A model generated the notes under the pieces. The model did no database searches, was not told the DNA's origin, and saw nothing but the letters and a program-made list of their open reading frames with translations. DNA of 64,000 nt, taken from contig NZ_JACVAP010000003.1 in NCBI RefSeq assembly GCF_014851915.1, positions 310,001-374,000 of the forward strand, read 5' to 3'. The translations under genes were made by a program, and so were the position numbers. Origin of the DNA: Xanthomonas sp. XNM01 (GTDB lineage Bacteria > Pseudomonadota > Gammaproteobacteria > Xanthomonadales > Xanthomonadaceae). How positions within the stretch are numbered: position 1 is the first letter of the stretch; each line of letters starts with the position of its first letter. Shown piece after piece: positions 11,094 through 20,497 of this stretch.

Positions 11094-13940
11094 ATGACCA
11101 ACACCCTCGCCTCCGGCTACGACCCCAAGACCTTCGAGACCCGGCTGTACGCCGAATGGGAGGCCGGCGGCTGCTTCCGTCCCTCGGGCAACGGCACGCC
11201 TTACACCATCCTGCTGCCGCCACCGAACGTCACCGGCACGCTGCACATGGGCCATGCCTTCCAGCAGACCCTGATGGACGCGCTGATCCGCTACCACCGC
11301 ATGCGCGGCTACGACACGCTGTGGCAGGTCGGCACCGACCACGCCGGCATCGCCACCGAGATGGTGGTCAGCCGCAACCTGGCGATCGAGGGCAAGGGCG
11401 AAACCCGCGATTCGCTGGGCCGCGAAGGCTTCATCAACAAGGTCTGGGAGTGGAAGCAGCACTCCGGCGACACCATCGAACGGCAGATGCGCCGCCTCGG
11501 CACCTCGGCCGACTGGTCGCGCAGCACCTTCACGATGGACCCGCAGCCGTCCGAGGCCGTGGTCGAGGCCTTCGTGCGCTGGCACGAGCAGGGCCTGATC
11601 TACCGCGGCCAGCGCCTGGTCAACTGGGACCCGGTGCTGAAGACCGCGATCTCCGACCTGGAAGTGGAAAGCGTCGAGGAAGACGGCTTCCTGTGGTCGA
11701 TCCGCTACCCGCTGGCCGATGGCGTCAGCTACGAGCACGTCGAGGTCGATGCCGACGGCGTGGAAACGCTGCGCGAGACCCGCGACTACCTGATCGTCGC
11801 CACCACCCGCCCGGAAACCATGCTCGGCGATACCGCCGCGATGGTCCACCCGGAGGATCCGCGCTACGCGTCGCTGATCGGCAAGGAGGTCGTGCTGCCG
11901 CTGACCGGCCGCCGCGTGCCGGTGATCGGCGACGACTACGTCGACCGCGCGTTCGGCACCGGCGTGGTAAAGGTGACCCCGGCGCACGATTTCAACGACT
12001 ACCAGGTCGGCGTGCGTCACAGCCTGCCGATGATCAACCTGTTCACCCCGGTCGCCGCGCTCAACGACAACGCGCCCGAACGCTTCCGCGGCCTGGACCG
12101 CTATGCCGCGCGCAAGCTGGTGCTGGCCGAGCTGGAAGACCTCGGCCTGCTGGTCGAGACGAAACCGCACAAGCTGCAGGTGCCGCGTGGCGACCGCACC
12201 GGCCAGGTGATCGAGCCGTATCTGACCGACCAGTGGTTCGTGAAGATGGACGCGCTGGCGAAGCGCGGCCTGGAGCTGGTCGAAGGCGTCGATGGAAAGC
12301 CGGGTGACATCCAGTTCGTCCCGCCGAACTGGATCAACACCTACCGCCACTGGATGGAGAACATCCAGGACTGGTGCATCAGCCGCCAGCTCTGGTGGGG
12401 CCACCGCATCCCGGCATGGTTCGACGCCGCCGGCACCTGCTACGTCGGCCGCGACGAGGCCGAAGCCCGTGCGCGCGCCGGGCTCGCCGACGATGTCGTG
12501 CTCACCCAGGACAGCGACGTGCTGGAGACCTGGTTCTCCTCGCAGCTGTGGCCGTTCTCCACGCTGGGCTGGCCGAACGAGCAGGCGATGGCCGAACGCG
12601 GCTTCGACCGCTACCTGCCGTCGGACGTGCTGGTCACCGGCTTCGACATCATCTTCTTCTGGGTGGCCCGCATGATCATGGCCACCGACAGCTTCACCGG
12701 GAAAGTGCCGTTCAAGGACGTCTACATCACCGGCCTGATCCGCGATGCGCAGGGCCAGAAGATGTCCAAGTCCAAGGGCAACGTGCTGGACCCGCTGGAC
12801 ATCATCGACGGCATCTCGCTGGACGACCTGCTGGCCAAGCGCACCAGCGGCCTGATGCAGCCGAAGCTGGCCGAGCGCATCGAGAAGGCCACGCGCAAGG
12901 AGTTCCCGGACGGCATCATTCCGCACGGCGCCGACGCGCTGCGCTTCACCATCGCCGCGCTGGCCGGCCACGGCCGCGACATCAAGTTCGACCTCGGCCG
13001 CGCCGAGGGCTACAAGAACTTCTGCAACAAGCTGTGGAACGCCAGCCGCTTCGTGCTGATGAACACCGAGGGCGCCAGTTTCAGCGGCGCGCCGCAGCCG
13101 GTCACCGATGCCGAGCGCTGGATCCTGGCGCGGCTGGAGAAGGTCAGCGCCGAAGCGCAGGCGCAGTTCGCCGGCTACCGCTTCGACCTGCTGTCGCAGG
13201 CGCTGTACGAGTTCGCCTGGAACGAGTTCTGCGACTGGTTCGTCGAGCTGGCCAAGCCGGCGCTGCAGGGCAGCGACGCCGCGGCCGCGGCCAGCACCCG
13301 CCACACCCTGCTGTACGTGCTGGAGGCGCTGCTGCGCCTGCTGCACCCGCTGACCCCGTTCATCACCGAGGAACTGTGGCGTCAGGTCGGCCCGCGCCTG
13401 GGCCTCGATGCGGCGTCGATCTCGCTGCAGGCCTATCCGCAGCCGGGCGATTTCGGCGGCAGCGGCCATGCCGGCGCCGAGGCCGACGTCGAATGGCTGA
13501 AGGCCATGGTCAGCGCGCTGCGCCGCGTGCGCAGCGAGCTGGGCGTGTCGCCGGGCAAGCAGGTCGGCCTGCTGCTGCAGGGCGGCCAGGACAGCGACCG
13601 CAGCCGGATCGAACGCTTCGCCGCACAGCTAGGCTTCCTGCTGCGGCTGGAACGGATCGAATGGCTGGCCGCCGATGCGGTCACTCCGCCGGCGGCCACC
13701 GCGATCGTCGGCGAGCTGCGTCTGCTGGTGCCGCTGGAAGGCCTGGTCGATCTGGATGCCGAGCGCGTGCGCCTGGACAAGGAGATCGCCAAGGTCGCCG
13801 CCGAGCTGGAGAAGAGCGAGGCCAAGCTGGCCAGGTTCAGCGACAAGGTGCCGGCGGCGGTGGTCGAGCAGGAGCGTGCGCGCCTGGCCGACTGGACCGC
13901 GCAGCTGACCGGCCTGCGCGAGCAGCGCGGCAAGCTCTGA
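11094..13940 (+). CDS. valS: Valyl-tRNA synthetase
   Basis: A class I aminoacyl-tRNA synthetase of 948 residues (E. coli about 951). The start is the ATG at 11094 ([20 protein letters not shown]); a longer open frame upstream covers only the REP-like spacer. The HIGH motif appears as [15 protein letters not shown], and the KMSKS loop as [15 protein letters not shown]. The CP1 editing domain with [15 protein letters not shown] lies at residues 200-340. The C-terminal ValS-specific coiled coil ([29 protein letters not shown] and onward) is complete. Confidence 0.97.
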   Translation: MTNTLASGYDPKTFETRLYAEWEAGGCFRPSGNGTPYTILLPPPNVTGTLHMGHAFQQTLMDALIRYHRMRGYDTLWQVGTDHAGIATEMVVSRNLAIEGKGETRDSLGREGFINKVWEWKQHSGDTIERQMRRLGTSADWSRSTFTMDPQPSEAVVEAFVRWHEQGLIYRGQRLVNWDPVLKTAISDLEVESVEEDGFLWSIRYPLADGVSYEHVEVDADGVETLRETRDYLIVATTRPETMLGDTAAMVHPEDPRYASLIGKEVVLPLTGRRVPVIGDDYVDRAFGTGVVKVTPAHDFNDYQVGVRHSLPMINLFTPVAALNDNAPERFRGLDRYAARKLVLAELEDLGLLVETKPHKLQVPRGDRTGQVIEPYLTDQWFVKMDALAKRGLELVEGVDGKPGDIQFVPPNWINTYRHWMENIQDWCISRQLWWGHRIPAWFDAAGTCYVGRDEAEARARAGLADDVVLTQDSDVLETWFSSQLWPFSTLGWPNEQAMAERGFDRYLPSDVLVTGFDIIFFWVARMIMATDSFTGKVPFKDVYITGLIRDAQGQKMSKSKGNVLDPLDIIDGISLDDLLAKRTSGLMQPKLAERIEKATRKEFPDGIIPHGADALRFTIAALAGHGRDIKFDLGRAEGYKNFCNKLWNASRFVLMNTEGASFSGAPQPVTDAERWILARLEKVSAEAQAQFAGYRFDLLSQALYEFAWNEFCDWFVELAKPALQGSDAAAAASTRHTLLYVLEALLRLLHPLTPFITEELWRQVGPRLGLDAASISLQAYPQPGDFGGSGHAGAEADVEWLKAMVSALRRVRSELGVSPGKQVGLLLQGGQDSDRSRIERFAAQLGFLLRLERIEWLAADAVTPPAATAIVGELRLLVPLEGLVDLDAERVRLDKEIAKVAAELEKSEAKLARFSDKVPAAVVEQERARLADWTAQLTGLREQRGKL

Positions 13941-13955
13941 TCACACGGAGCGCGG

Positions 13956-14708
13956 GTGCCGTCCATTCCACCGGAGTCGACGACACGCACTGATGCGGAC
14001 GCGGGCGTGCCGGATGGCCCGCCTGCGACCTGGCACACGACGTCGCGGGCCGACGCCATCCCCGCATCAGCGACCACGGCATCTGTCGGTGCACCGGCCG
14101 GGCCGGATGCATCGCAGCCGCGGCGGGCCCCGTCTCTGCAGTCATCGCATGCGGCACACCGCCGCCGCATGCGTGGAGACCACGCCCCGGACCTGGCTGC
14201 ATCCCGGCAGCTGCCACCTGGGGCGCAATCGCTGCCGGCGCTGCTGCGGCGACTGGAGGCACGCATTCCACCGCCGCTGGTGCTGCTGGCCTGCGCGGCG
14301 CTGGCGTGGCTGCTGTCGTGCGTCGCCGCCGCGGCCGCCGTGTCCGCGTCAGCTGGTCTGACCTGGTCCGCCATCGCCGCGGTCGCAGCCGGCCTCGCGC
14401 TGAACCTGCTGCCGAAACTCGCCTTCCGCCGCGCCGGCACCACGGTCAACCCGCTGGCCCCGGAACGCAGCACGCAGCTGGTCGTGCACGGCCTGCACCG
14501 CTGGTCGCGCAATCCGATGTATCTGGGCCACGCGCTGATCCTGGTCGGCATCGCGCTGCTGCTGCGCAACGCGGTCGCGCTGACCGCCGTCCCTCTGTAC
14601 GTCGCCTGTGTCACCCGCTTCCAGATCGTTCCCGAAGAGCGTGCGCTGCGCGCCCGTTTCGGCCGGCGCTACGTGGACTACGCCGCACGCGTCCGCCGCT
14701 GGCTGTGA
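13956..14708 (+). CDS. Isoprenylcysteine carboxyl methyltransferase-like membrane protein
   Basis: The C-terminal about 150 residues form a small polytopic membrane protein of the ICMT/PEMT-like methyltransferase family: two to three N-terminal helices, then GTTVNPLAPERSTQLVVHGLHRWSRNPMYLGHALILVG. The motif R-N-P-M-Y-L-G and the later EERALRARFGRRYVDYAARVRRW are family hallmarks (SAM binding). The substrate is unknown. Two starts are possible. GTG at 13956 has GGAG five bases upstream and lies 15 bp after valS, giving 250 residues with a disordered 70-residue N-terminus. ATG at 14169 gives 179 residues and fits family length better. Confidence 0.75.
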   Translation: MPSIPPESTTRTDADAGVPDGPPATWHTTSRADAIPASATTASVGAPAGPDASQPRRAPSLQSSHAAHRRRMRGDHAPDLAASRQLPPGAQSLPALLRRLEARIPPPLVLLACAALAWLLSCVAAAAAVSASAGLTWSAIAAVAAGLALNLLPKLAFRRAGTTVNPLAPERSTQLVVHGLHRWSRNPMYLGHALILVGIALLLRNAVALTAVPLYVACVTRFQIVPEERALRARFGRRYVDYAARVRRWL

Positions 14709-14910
14709 GCTTCAAGCTCCCGGCTTCAGGCCTGCGCCCGTATTGCCTTCAGGGGTCAGCACGCCCTGCCTGCCACCATGCTTGAAGGGACACACCGGCC
14801 GGGATGGAACGATGGCGGTCGCCTTGAACACTGTCCCACCACGCATGAAGGACGCCGTCAGAGCGGTTCCCTGCGGAGCGCCTGGAACACCCGCGCGATG
14901 CAGCCCGTCC

Positions 14911-15417
14911 CTACAGGGGCGGCATCCGCTGCACGTCGTCGGCGACCAGTTCCATCGCCATCACGATCGCGTCCTCGCGGCCGTTGTGCGCCGGGTAGTA
15001 GCGCGGCCGGCGGCCGATCTCGTTGAACCCCTCGCTGTCGTACAGCGCGATGGCCGCGGGATTGGACGGCCGCACCTCGAGGAAGATGCGCTGCGCGCCG
15101 CGGTCGCGCGCACTGCGTACCAGCGCGCGCAGCAGGTGCCGGCCCAGACCACGCGACTGGCGCTCCGGCGCGGTGCACAGGTTGAGCAGATGCGCCTCGT
15201 CGGCGGCGATGCTGAGCAGGCCGTAGCCGGCAGGACGGTCGTCCTCCAGCGCCAGCAGCGAGGGATAGCCGGCCAGCAGGCAGTCGCGGAAGATCCCGCG
15301 CGTCCACGGAAACGGATACGCGCGCACCTCGATCGCCATCACCGCGTCGAGGTCGCCCTCGCGGATCGGACGCAGGCGCCACGCAGGCGCGACCTCGCGA
15401 TAGGCCGCGACGCTCAT
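14911..15417 (-). CDS. rimI: Ribosomal protein S18 alanine N-acetyltransferase
   Basis: A GNAT acetyltransferase of 168 residues. RimI acetylates the N-terminus of ribosomal protein S18. The acetyl-CoA-binding motif is ERQSRGLGRHLLRALV (Q/R-x-x-G-x-G/A), with LRPIREGDLDAVMAIEVRAYPFPWTRGIFRDCL at the start and FLEVRPSNPAAIALYDSEGFNEIGRRPRYYP at the end. The FPWT motif is typical of RimI. The start ATG at 15417 overlaps the upstream gene's stop (ATGA), placing it third in the pssA-psi-rimI operon. Confidence 0.92.
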   Translation of the reverse strand: MSVAAYREVAPAWRLRPIREGDLDAVMAIEVRAYPFPWTRGIFRDCLLAGYPSLLALEDDRPAGYGLLSIAADEAHLLNLCTAPERQSRGLGRHLLRALVRSARDRGAQRIFLEVRPSNPAAIALYDSEGFNEIGRRPRYYPAHNGREDAIVMAMELVADDVQRMPPL

Positions 15418-15872
15418 CGCCTGGCGGCCTTGCGCAGCGCGCGCAGGGTCGGCCAGAACGCGCGCTTGGCCGCGCCGTTGCCGCGCAGCTCGGCCATCGG
15501 CCAGCGCTCGATCAGGGCCTGGGTGGCCGGATCGGACGGATCCAGCCCGGACACACGCAGCATCGCCAGCTGCAGCCTGTCCGGCAGCGCCGGGCGGCGC
15601 ATGCCGCCAGCTGCGCGCGCCGGCGCCGAGGCCTGGGTGTCGGGCGTGGAACGGACCGGGGGCGGCGCCGACCGCTGCGGTTCGGGTGCCGGCACGGTGG
15701 CGGTGCGGACCGGATGGGTGTCCATCGCCGGCTCGACCGCACGCGGCGCGGAGGTGGCCTGCACCGGCTCGGGCTCCGGCGCATCGCCCAGGCGATAGAC
15801 CGTATAGCCCAGCGCCTGCAGCCACTGGCCCTGCTGCGCCGCCCACAGCAGCGTCGCCTCCGGCATGCGCAT
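15414..15872 (-). CDS. Putative DNA polymerase III psi subunit (HolD-like), divergent
   Basis: A 152-residue protein that would normally be left as hypothetical. Its position directly upstream of rimI with an ATGA overlap is that of holD in E. coli and Pseudomonas. The ends resemble E. coli psi as recalled. Near the N-terminus GQWLQALGYTVYRLGD compares with WQLQQLGITQWSLRRP, the chi-binding segment. Near the C-terminus ELRGNGAAKRAFWPTL compares with DLRANPTARAALWQQI. The middle is a Pro/Ala-rich linker of about 55 residues, so the protein is weakly conserved overall. The start is the ATG at 15872, which shares one base with the pssA stop (TGATG); a second ATG lies two codons on. The function is inferred from synteny plus short motifs. 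Confidence 0.6.
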   Translation of the reverse strand: MRMPEATLLWAAQQGQWLQALGYTVYRLGDAPEPEPVQATSAPRAVEPAMDTHPVRTATVPAPEPQRSAPPPVRSTPDTQASAPARAAGGMRRPALPDRLQLAMLRVSGLDPSDPATQALIERWPMAELRGNGAAKRAFWPTLRALRKAARR

Positions 15873-16645
15873 CAGGCGCCTGCGGACCTGCGCGAGCGCA
15901 GCCACAGCGCGATCGCCGGGCCGGACAGCGCGTACAGCACGCCGATCGCGAACAGTACGCGCGGCAGATCGATGAACAGCACCGCGATCACCACCGGCAC
16001 GATCGCCAGCACCGCGAACGGAATCCGGTCGGCGCGCGCGCCGCCCTCACCGCTGCCCTTGAAGCTCCAGTAGCGGATCCGGCTGACCATCAGCAGGCCG
16101 GCCAGCAGGGTCACCGCCAGCGCCACGTAGCGCAGCTCCTCGCCGCTCCAGCCCAGTTCGCCATCGGCGAACGCCAGCACGAAGGACATCATCAGGCCGG
16201 CCGCAGCCGGGCTGGCCAGGCCGACGAACCAGCGCTTGTCGACCACGCCGACCTGGGTATTGAAGCGGGCCAGGCGCAGCGCGGCGCAGGCCGCATACAG
16301 GAAGGCCACCGCCCAGCCGACCCTGCCCATCGTGCCGCCGTCGAACTTCAGCGCAGACAGCGCCCAGTGGTACATCACCAGCGCCGGCGCCAGGCCGAAA
16401 CTGACCAGGTCGGCCAGCGAGTCGTACTGCACGCCGAACTCGCTGCTGGTGCCGGTCAGGCGCGCCACGCGGCCGTCGATGCCGTCCATCAGCCCGGCCA
16501 CGAACACGGCGATGGCCGCGGCGGTGAACTGGCTGTTGGCTGCGGCGATGATCGCGTAGAAGCCCGCGAACAGGCCGCAGGTGGTGAACAGGTTGGGCAG
16601 CAGGTAGATCCCGCGCGAGCGCGGTGGTGGGCGGTCTTGGTCCAT
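15872..16645 (-). CDS. pssA: CDP-diacylglycerol-serine O-phosphatidyltransferase
   Basis: An integral membrane enzyme that makes phosphatidylserine from CDP-diacylglycerol and serine, on the way to phosphatidylethanolamine. It is 257 residues from the ATG at 16645 (MDQDRPPPRSRGIYLLPN). The CDP-alcohol phosphotransferase motif D-G-x2-A-R-x8-G-x3-D-x3-D is present as MDGIDGRVARLTGTSSEFG followed by VQYDSLADLVSFGLAPA. About eight helices are visible. It is the PssA type related to Bacillus PssA, not the peripheral E. coli type. It heads the operon with the psi-like gene and rimI. Confidence 0.93.
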   Translation of the reverse strand: MDQDRPPPRSRGIYLLPNLFTTCGLFAGFYAIIAAANSQFTAAAIAVFVAGLMDGIDGRVARLTGTSSEFGVQYDSLADLVSFGLAPALVMYHWALSALKFDGGTMGRVGWAVAFLYAACAALRLARFNTQVGVVDKRWFVGLASPAAAGLMMSFVLAFADGELGWSGEELRYVALAVTLLAGLLMVSRIRYWSFKGSGEGGARADRIPFAVLAIVPVVIAVLFIDLPRVLFAIGVLYALSGPAIALWLRSRRSAGA

Positions 16646-16746
16646 CGCGCCAGTGTAGGGCCAGACGCCGCAGGCCGCGACACCGCCGGCTTGCCACTGC
16701 GCCGCCGCGGTGCTGCAATCGCCCGGTCCATGCCCGGAGATCGCCG

Positions 16747-17127
16747 ATGCGCACCGTTCCTCTCTGCTGCCTGCTGCTGGCGGCCTCCCTGGCCGGCACC
16801 GCCGCGGCCGGCACCGTCTACCAGTGGAAGGACGCCCGCGGCGTGACCCACTCCTCGGACAAGCCACCGGCAGGCCAGGCCTACCAGACCCGGCGGATCG
16901 ACCAGCAGCCCGGCACCGCGGCGACCGCCGCGCCGGCGACGTCGGTCGAGTCGCCGCAGTGCACCACCGCGCGCGCCAACCTGACCGTGCTGCAGGGCAG
17001 TGGCGCGATCCAGCAGGACAGCGATGGCGACGGCAAGCCCGACCGCACGCTGAGCCCGGAGGAGCGCAGCGCGCAGAAGGACCTGGCCGAGGCGGCGATC
17101 AAGGCCTACTGCCCGCCGGCGGGCTGA
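16747..17127 (+). CDS. Periplasmic DUF4124 domain protein
   Basis: A 126-residue exported protein of unknown function. The signal peptide MRTVPLCCLLLAASLAGTAAA is followed at once by the DUF4124 core GTVYQWKDARGVTHSSDKPP (Y-x-W-x-D-x-x-G-x-x-x-x-S/T-D-x-P-P). The remainder is low complexity with two Cys (SPQCTT and AYCPPAG) that may form a disulfide. A stretch DSDGDGKPD resembles a short calcium-loop-like acidic segment. It is the first of two adjacent DUF4124 genes, 5 bp apart. Confidence 0.8.
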   Translation: MRTVPLCCLLLAASLAGTAAAGTVYQWKDARGVTHSSDKPPAGQAYQTRRIDQQPGTAATAAPATSVESPQCTTARANLTVLQGSGAIQQDSDGDGKPDRTLSPEERSAQKDLAEAAIKAYCPPAG

Positions 17128-17132
17128 GCGGC

Positions 17133-17408
17133 ATGCGCGCGGCGTGGGCGATCCTGGGTGGGCTGGCCATCGGCGGCGGCCTGGCCTGGTGGCTGGGCCG
17201 CGACCAGGCGCCGACGCGCTCGCCCGAGGCACGCCAGCGCGCCGCCGACGCAGCCGCGGCGCAGGCCACCGACGCCATCCCCGCGCTCTACCGGTGGCGC
17301 GATGCGGACGGCACCCTGCAGGTCACCGACACGCCGCCAAAGGGCGTTCCGTACGAGCGCATCGCGCGTGAGCCGGCCCCGGGCATCCAGGTCGACGCCA
17401 GCCGCTGA
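17133..17408 (+). CDS. Small DUF4124-like membrane-anchored protein
   Basis: A 91-residue protein. An N-terminal helix (AAWAILGGLAIGGGLAWWLG, residues 3-22) is followed by a short linker and the DUF4124 core ALYRWRDADGTLQVTDTPPK. It looks like a tandem paralogue of the upstream gene, with a membrane anchor in place of a cleavable signal. Function unknown. Confidence 0.7.
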   Translation: MRAAWAILGGLAIGGGLAWWLGRDQAPTRSPEARQRAADAAAAQATDAIPALYRWRDADGTLQVTDTPPKGVPYERIAREPAPGIQVDASR

Positions 17409-17442
17409 ACGCGGTTCCGCGGCGGCGACGCGTGGGCGTGCT

Positions 17443-17583
17443 CTAGACCAGACCCAGCCAGTCGGCCAGTTCGTACAGACCGACCAGCAGCAGGATCAGG
17501 CCTGCCCCCATCGCCGTCATGCGCAGCTGGCTGCCCAGGTAGCCCTGCCCTTTTCCGGAAAACGGCGGTTTTCTGCCGGTCAT
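17443..17583 (-). CDS. Possible 46-residue single-pass membrane protein
   Basis: A short frame facing away from proS, starting at the ATG at 17583. The protein begins [17 protein letters not shown] and has one clear helix ([22 protein letters not shown]). No strong ribosome-binding site is visible. An in-frame ATG at 17613 would add ten residues. The gene is supported only by its plausible composition, the hydrophobic helix and the otherwise empty gap. Confidence 0.4.
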   Translation of the reverse strand: MTGRKPPFSGKGQGYLGSQLRMTAMGAGLILLLVGLYELADWLGLV

Positions 17584-17780
17584 GCCCTGGCCTGCGATGG
17601 ATAGGACGCGCATTCTGGACGAGGATCGCGTTTCCTGCGCCGGCAAGCGCCGCGCGACGGCCATGGTGGGCCGCCCCGTCCACGCGCCGGGCGGGGAGCG
17701 GCATCGCACCGGCAACGGCAGCGGACGGCCGGTACTGGCAGAATGTCCGCCCTTCTCCGTCACCAGCCGGCCGTCATCCA

Positions 17781-19475
17781 ATGCGCCTGTCCCGCTTCCA
17801 CCTGCATACCACCAAGGAAACCCCTGCCGACGCCGAGCTGGTCAGCCACAAGCTGATGCTGCGCGCCGGCATGATCCGCAAGCTCGCCGCCGGCCTCTAC
17901 ACCTGGTCGCCGCTGGGCCTGCGCGTGCTGCGCAAGGTCGAGACCGTGGTCCGCGAGGAGATGAACCGCGCCGGCGCGGTTGAACTGCAGCTGCCGACGA
18001 TCCAGCCGCGCGAGCTGTGGGAAGAGACCGGGCGCTGGGAGAAGTTCGGCGGCCAGCTGCTGAAGATCAGCGACCGCAAGGAAGCCGGGTACTGCTACAG
18101 CCCGACCGCGGAGGAAGCGATCACCGATTTCGCGCGCCAGGAGCTGTCCAGCTACAAGCAGCTGCCGGTCAACTTCTACCAGGTGCAGACCAAGTTCCGC
18201 GACGAGATCCGCCCGCGCTTCGGCGTGATGCGCGCGCGCGAGTTCCTGATGAAGGATGCCTATTCGTTCCATGCCAGCGATGCCGACCTGGCGCGCGAAT
18301 ACGAGAACATGAAGGCCGCCTACACCCGCGTGTTCACCCGCCTGGGCCTGGAATTCCGCGCGGTGCAGGCCGACTCCGGCGCGATCGGCGGCGATGCCTC
18401 GCAGGAATTCCACGTGCTGGCCGAGTCGGGCGAGGACGCGCTGGCCTTTTCCACCGGCTCGGACTATGCGGCGAACGTGGAAGCCGCGCAGGCCGCCGAT
18501 CCGGGCCCGCGTGCGGCGGCGGGCGAAGCGCTGCGCAAGGTCGACACCCCCACCCAGAAGACCTGCGAGGAGGTGGCCGCCCTGCTCGGCATCGCCCTGC
18601 AGCGCACGGTCAAGTCGGTGGCGGTGATCGGCGAGGACGGGTTCGTGCTGGCGCTGGTCCGCGGCGACCACATGGTCAACGAGATCAAGCTGGGCAAGGT
18701 CGCCGGCCTGGCCGACTACCGGGCGGCCACCGAAGCCGAGATCGCCGGACATCTCGGCAGCCAGCCCGGCTTCCTCGGCCCGGTCGGCCCGAAGCAGCCG
18801 ATCCGCGTCGTCGCCGACCGCGAGGTCGCGGCCATGGCCGATTTCGTGGTCGGCGCCAACGAGCCCGGCTTCCACCTCGCCGGCGTCAACTGGGGCCGCG
18901 ACCTGCCCGAGCCGGACGTGGTCGCCGACATCCGCAACGTGGTGCCGGGCGACCGCGCCGCCGATGGCGGCGAGATCCGCCTGGCGCGCGGCATCGAGGT
19001 CGGCCATGTGTTCCAGCTCGGCCGCAAGTATTCGGAGGCGATGAAGTTCACCGTGCTCGACGAGAACGGCAAGGCCGCCGTGCCTGCGATGGGCTGCTAC
19101 GGCATCGGCGTGTCGCGCATCGTCGCCGCGGCGATCGAGCAGAATCACGACGAGGCCGGCATCGTCTGGCCGGCGCCGATGGCGCCGTGGACGGTCGCGG
19201 TGTGCGTGATCAATCCGAAGAAGGACGCGGCGGTCGACGCGGCGGCGCAGGAACTGCTGGAAACGCTGCTCGCGTCGGGCATCGATGCCGTTCTCGACGA
19301 CCGTGGCCTGCGCCCCGGCGCGATGTTCGCCGACATCGAACTGATCGGCGTTCCGCATCGGGTGGTGGTGTCCGAACGCGGCCTGGCCGCCGGAACCTTC
19401 GAATACAAGGCCCGCCAGGGCGGCGATGCGGAATCGCTGGATCGGGGCACGCTGCTGGCCCGCCTGACCGGCTGA
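17781..19475 (+). CDS. proS: Prolyl-tRNA synthetase (bacterial type)
   Basis: A class II aminoacyl-tRNA synthetase of 564 residues, normal for the bacterial form. Motif 1 lies around [26 protein letters not shown]. Motif 2 includes [26 protein letters not shown]. Motif 3 includes [18 protein letters not shown]. The YbaK-like editing insertion (about residues 225-385) with [25 protein letters not shown] and [19 protein letters not shown] is present, so it should hydrolyse Ala-tRNA(Pro). The C-terminal anticodon-binding domain is complete. Upstream, GCAGAAT near 17738 could be a -10 box. A clear terminator follows. Confidence 0.97.
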   Translation: MRLSRFHLHTTKETPADAELVSHKLMLRAGMIRKLAAGLYTWSPLGLRVLRKVETVVREEMNRAGAVELQLPTIQPRELWEETGRWEKFGGQLLKISDRKEAGYCYSPTAEEAITDFARQELSSYKQLPVNFYQVQTKFRDEIRPRFGVMRAREFLMKDAYSFHASDADLAREYENMKAAYTRVFTRLGLEFRAVQADSGAIGGDASQEFHVLAESGEDALAFSTGSDYAANVEAAQAADPGPRAAAGEALRKVDTPTQKTCEEVAALLGIALQRTVKSVAVIGEDGFVLALVRGDHMVNEIKLGKVAGLADYRAATEAEIAGHLGSQPGFLGPVGPKQPIRVVADREVAAMADFVVGANEPGFHLAGVNWGRDLPEPDVVADIRNVVPGDRAADGGEIRLARGIEVGHVFQLGRKYSEAMKFTVLDENGKAAVPAMGCYGIGVSRIVAAAIEQNHDEAGIVWPAPMAPWTVAVCVINPKKDAAVDAAAQELLETLLASGIDAVLDDRGLRPGAMFADIELIGVPHRVVVSERGLAAGTFEYKARQGGDAESLDRGTLLARLTG

Positions 19476-19508
19476 GCAGCGGGTATTCCATCGCGGCGCG
19501 GCGGGAAA

Positions 19509-19540
19509 GGGGATTATGCGGCGGCATAATCCCTTTTCTT
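19509..19540 (+). terminator. Rho-independent terminator after proS
   Basis: The 10-bp stem GGGATTATGC (19510-19519) with GCATAATCCC (19524-19533) has a 4-nt loop and is followed by TTTTCTT. It is an unusually AT-rich hairpin for this DNA and a convincing intrinsic terminator. Confidence 0.88.
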
Positions 19541-19644
19541 CACGTGGAATTTATTTGCCGGATTATCTTTATTCCATTACGCTTCGCCGCGTTTGATGCC
19601 AAGGATAGGCAAGCCCCCTGCCTGTCCACCCGGAGAACCATCCG

Positions 19645-20070
19645 ATGTCGATCGACCTGAACTCGCTGTCCGCCAAAGAGCTTGGCAGCCTGATCACCAC
19701 TGCAAAGAAGCGTCAGGCCACCCTGGCCAAGCGCGCGCCCATCGCCAAGGTCCGTAGCAAGCTGACCCGCCTGGCCAAGGCCGAGGGTTACACCATCGAG
19801 GAACTGTTCGGCGCCGCGCCGGCCGGCCGCAGCCGCAGTGCCGCTGCCACCAGACCGACCCGCAAGCTGGGCAAGGTCGCGCCGAAGTACCGCAATCCGG
19901 AAAATGCGAAGGAAACCTGGACCGGCCGCGGCAAGCAGCCGCGCTGGCTGGCCGCTCTCACCGCCAAGGGCCGCGACCTGGGCGAGTTCGTGATTCCGGG
20001 CGTGGCCAAGCTGACGCCCAAGAGCGCGCCCGCCACGAAGAAGCGCGTGGTCAAGAAGGCGAAGAAGTAA
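19645..20070 (+). CDS. H-NS-family nucleoid-associated DNA-binding protein
   Basis: A basic 141-residue protein. The N-terminal half is a helical oligomerisation region (SIDLNSLSAKELGSLITTAKKRQATLAKRA). The C-terminus has the H-NS DNA-binding core YRNPENAKETWTGRGKQPRWL, with the GRG AT-hook-like loop. A Lys/Ala-rich tail (KSAPATKKRVVKKAKK) is added, as in several xanthomonad and Burkholderia relatives. It is expected to silence AT-rich, horizontally acquired DNA. The start at 19645 follows CCGGAGAACC, an adequate ribosome site. It is transcribed alone between two terminators. Confidence 0.9.
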   Translation: MSIDLNSLSAKELGSLITTAKKRQATLAKRAPIAKVRSKLTRLAKAEGYTIEELFGAAPAGRSRSAAATRPTRKLGKVAPKYRNPENAKETWTGRGKQPRWLAALTAKGRDLGEFVIPGVAKLTPKSAPATKKRVVKKAKK

Positions 20071-20097
20071 TCCGCCCGCCCCACCGCGACGATTGAG

Positions 20098-20127
20098 AAC
20101 GCCGGCCCTGCGCCGGCGTTTTCTTTT
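20098..20127 (+). terminator. Rho-independent terminator after the H-NS-family gene
   Basis: AACGCCGGC (20098-20106) pairs with GCCGGCGTT (20112-20120) over a 5-nt loop and is followed by TTCTTTT. The stem is strong and has a U-tract. Confidence 0.9.
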
Positions 20128-20497
20128 ACTGGAATCACTGGGGCGGCCGGTTGCGCATGCGTGCCGTCGCGGTGCGATGGTCTGACGGACCGGGGTGGGC
20201 AACGGCACGCCCAGCGCGGCATACCGGCACCGCGCTGTCTGGCGGTGTCGCCACGCGGATTCGCGCGGTGACGATACGCGGTTCCACGACGAACCCCGCG
20301 ACCCCGCATCCAGCGCGCCATCACTACCCGCCCGCGCGATCGACGCACGCACGGCGGCGCGCCATGCGCGACGCACTCGACGGGAGCACGGCCGCCCCCA
20401 CTGCACCGACGGCCCCGCAGCGGTCGCGCCTCGGCCGCGATGCCCGGCCCACTGCACGCGGCGGAGCGCCGGCATCGCGCGGTCGCACCCGATGCGG
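20128..20497. other. Intergenic region with no gene seen
   Basis: About 370 bp between the H-NS-gene terminator and the 3' end of the ThrE-like gene. All frames give Arg/Ala/Thr/Pro-rich shadow translations without family signatures. No tRNA-like or repeat structure was recognised. Confidence 0.6.
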
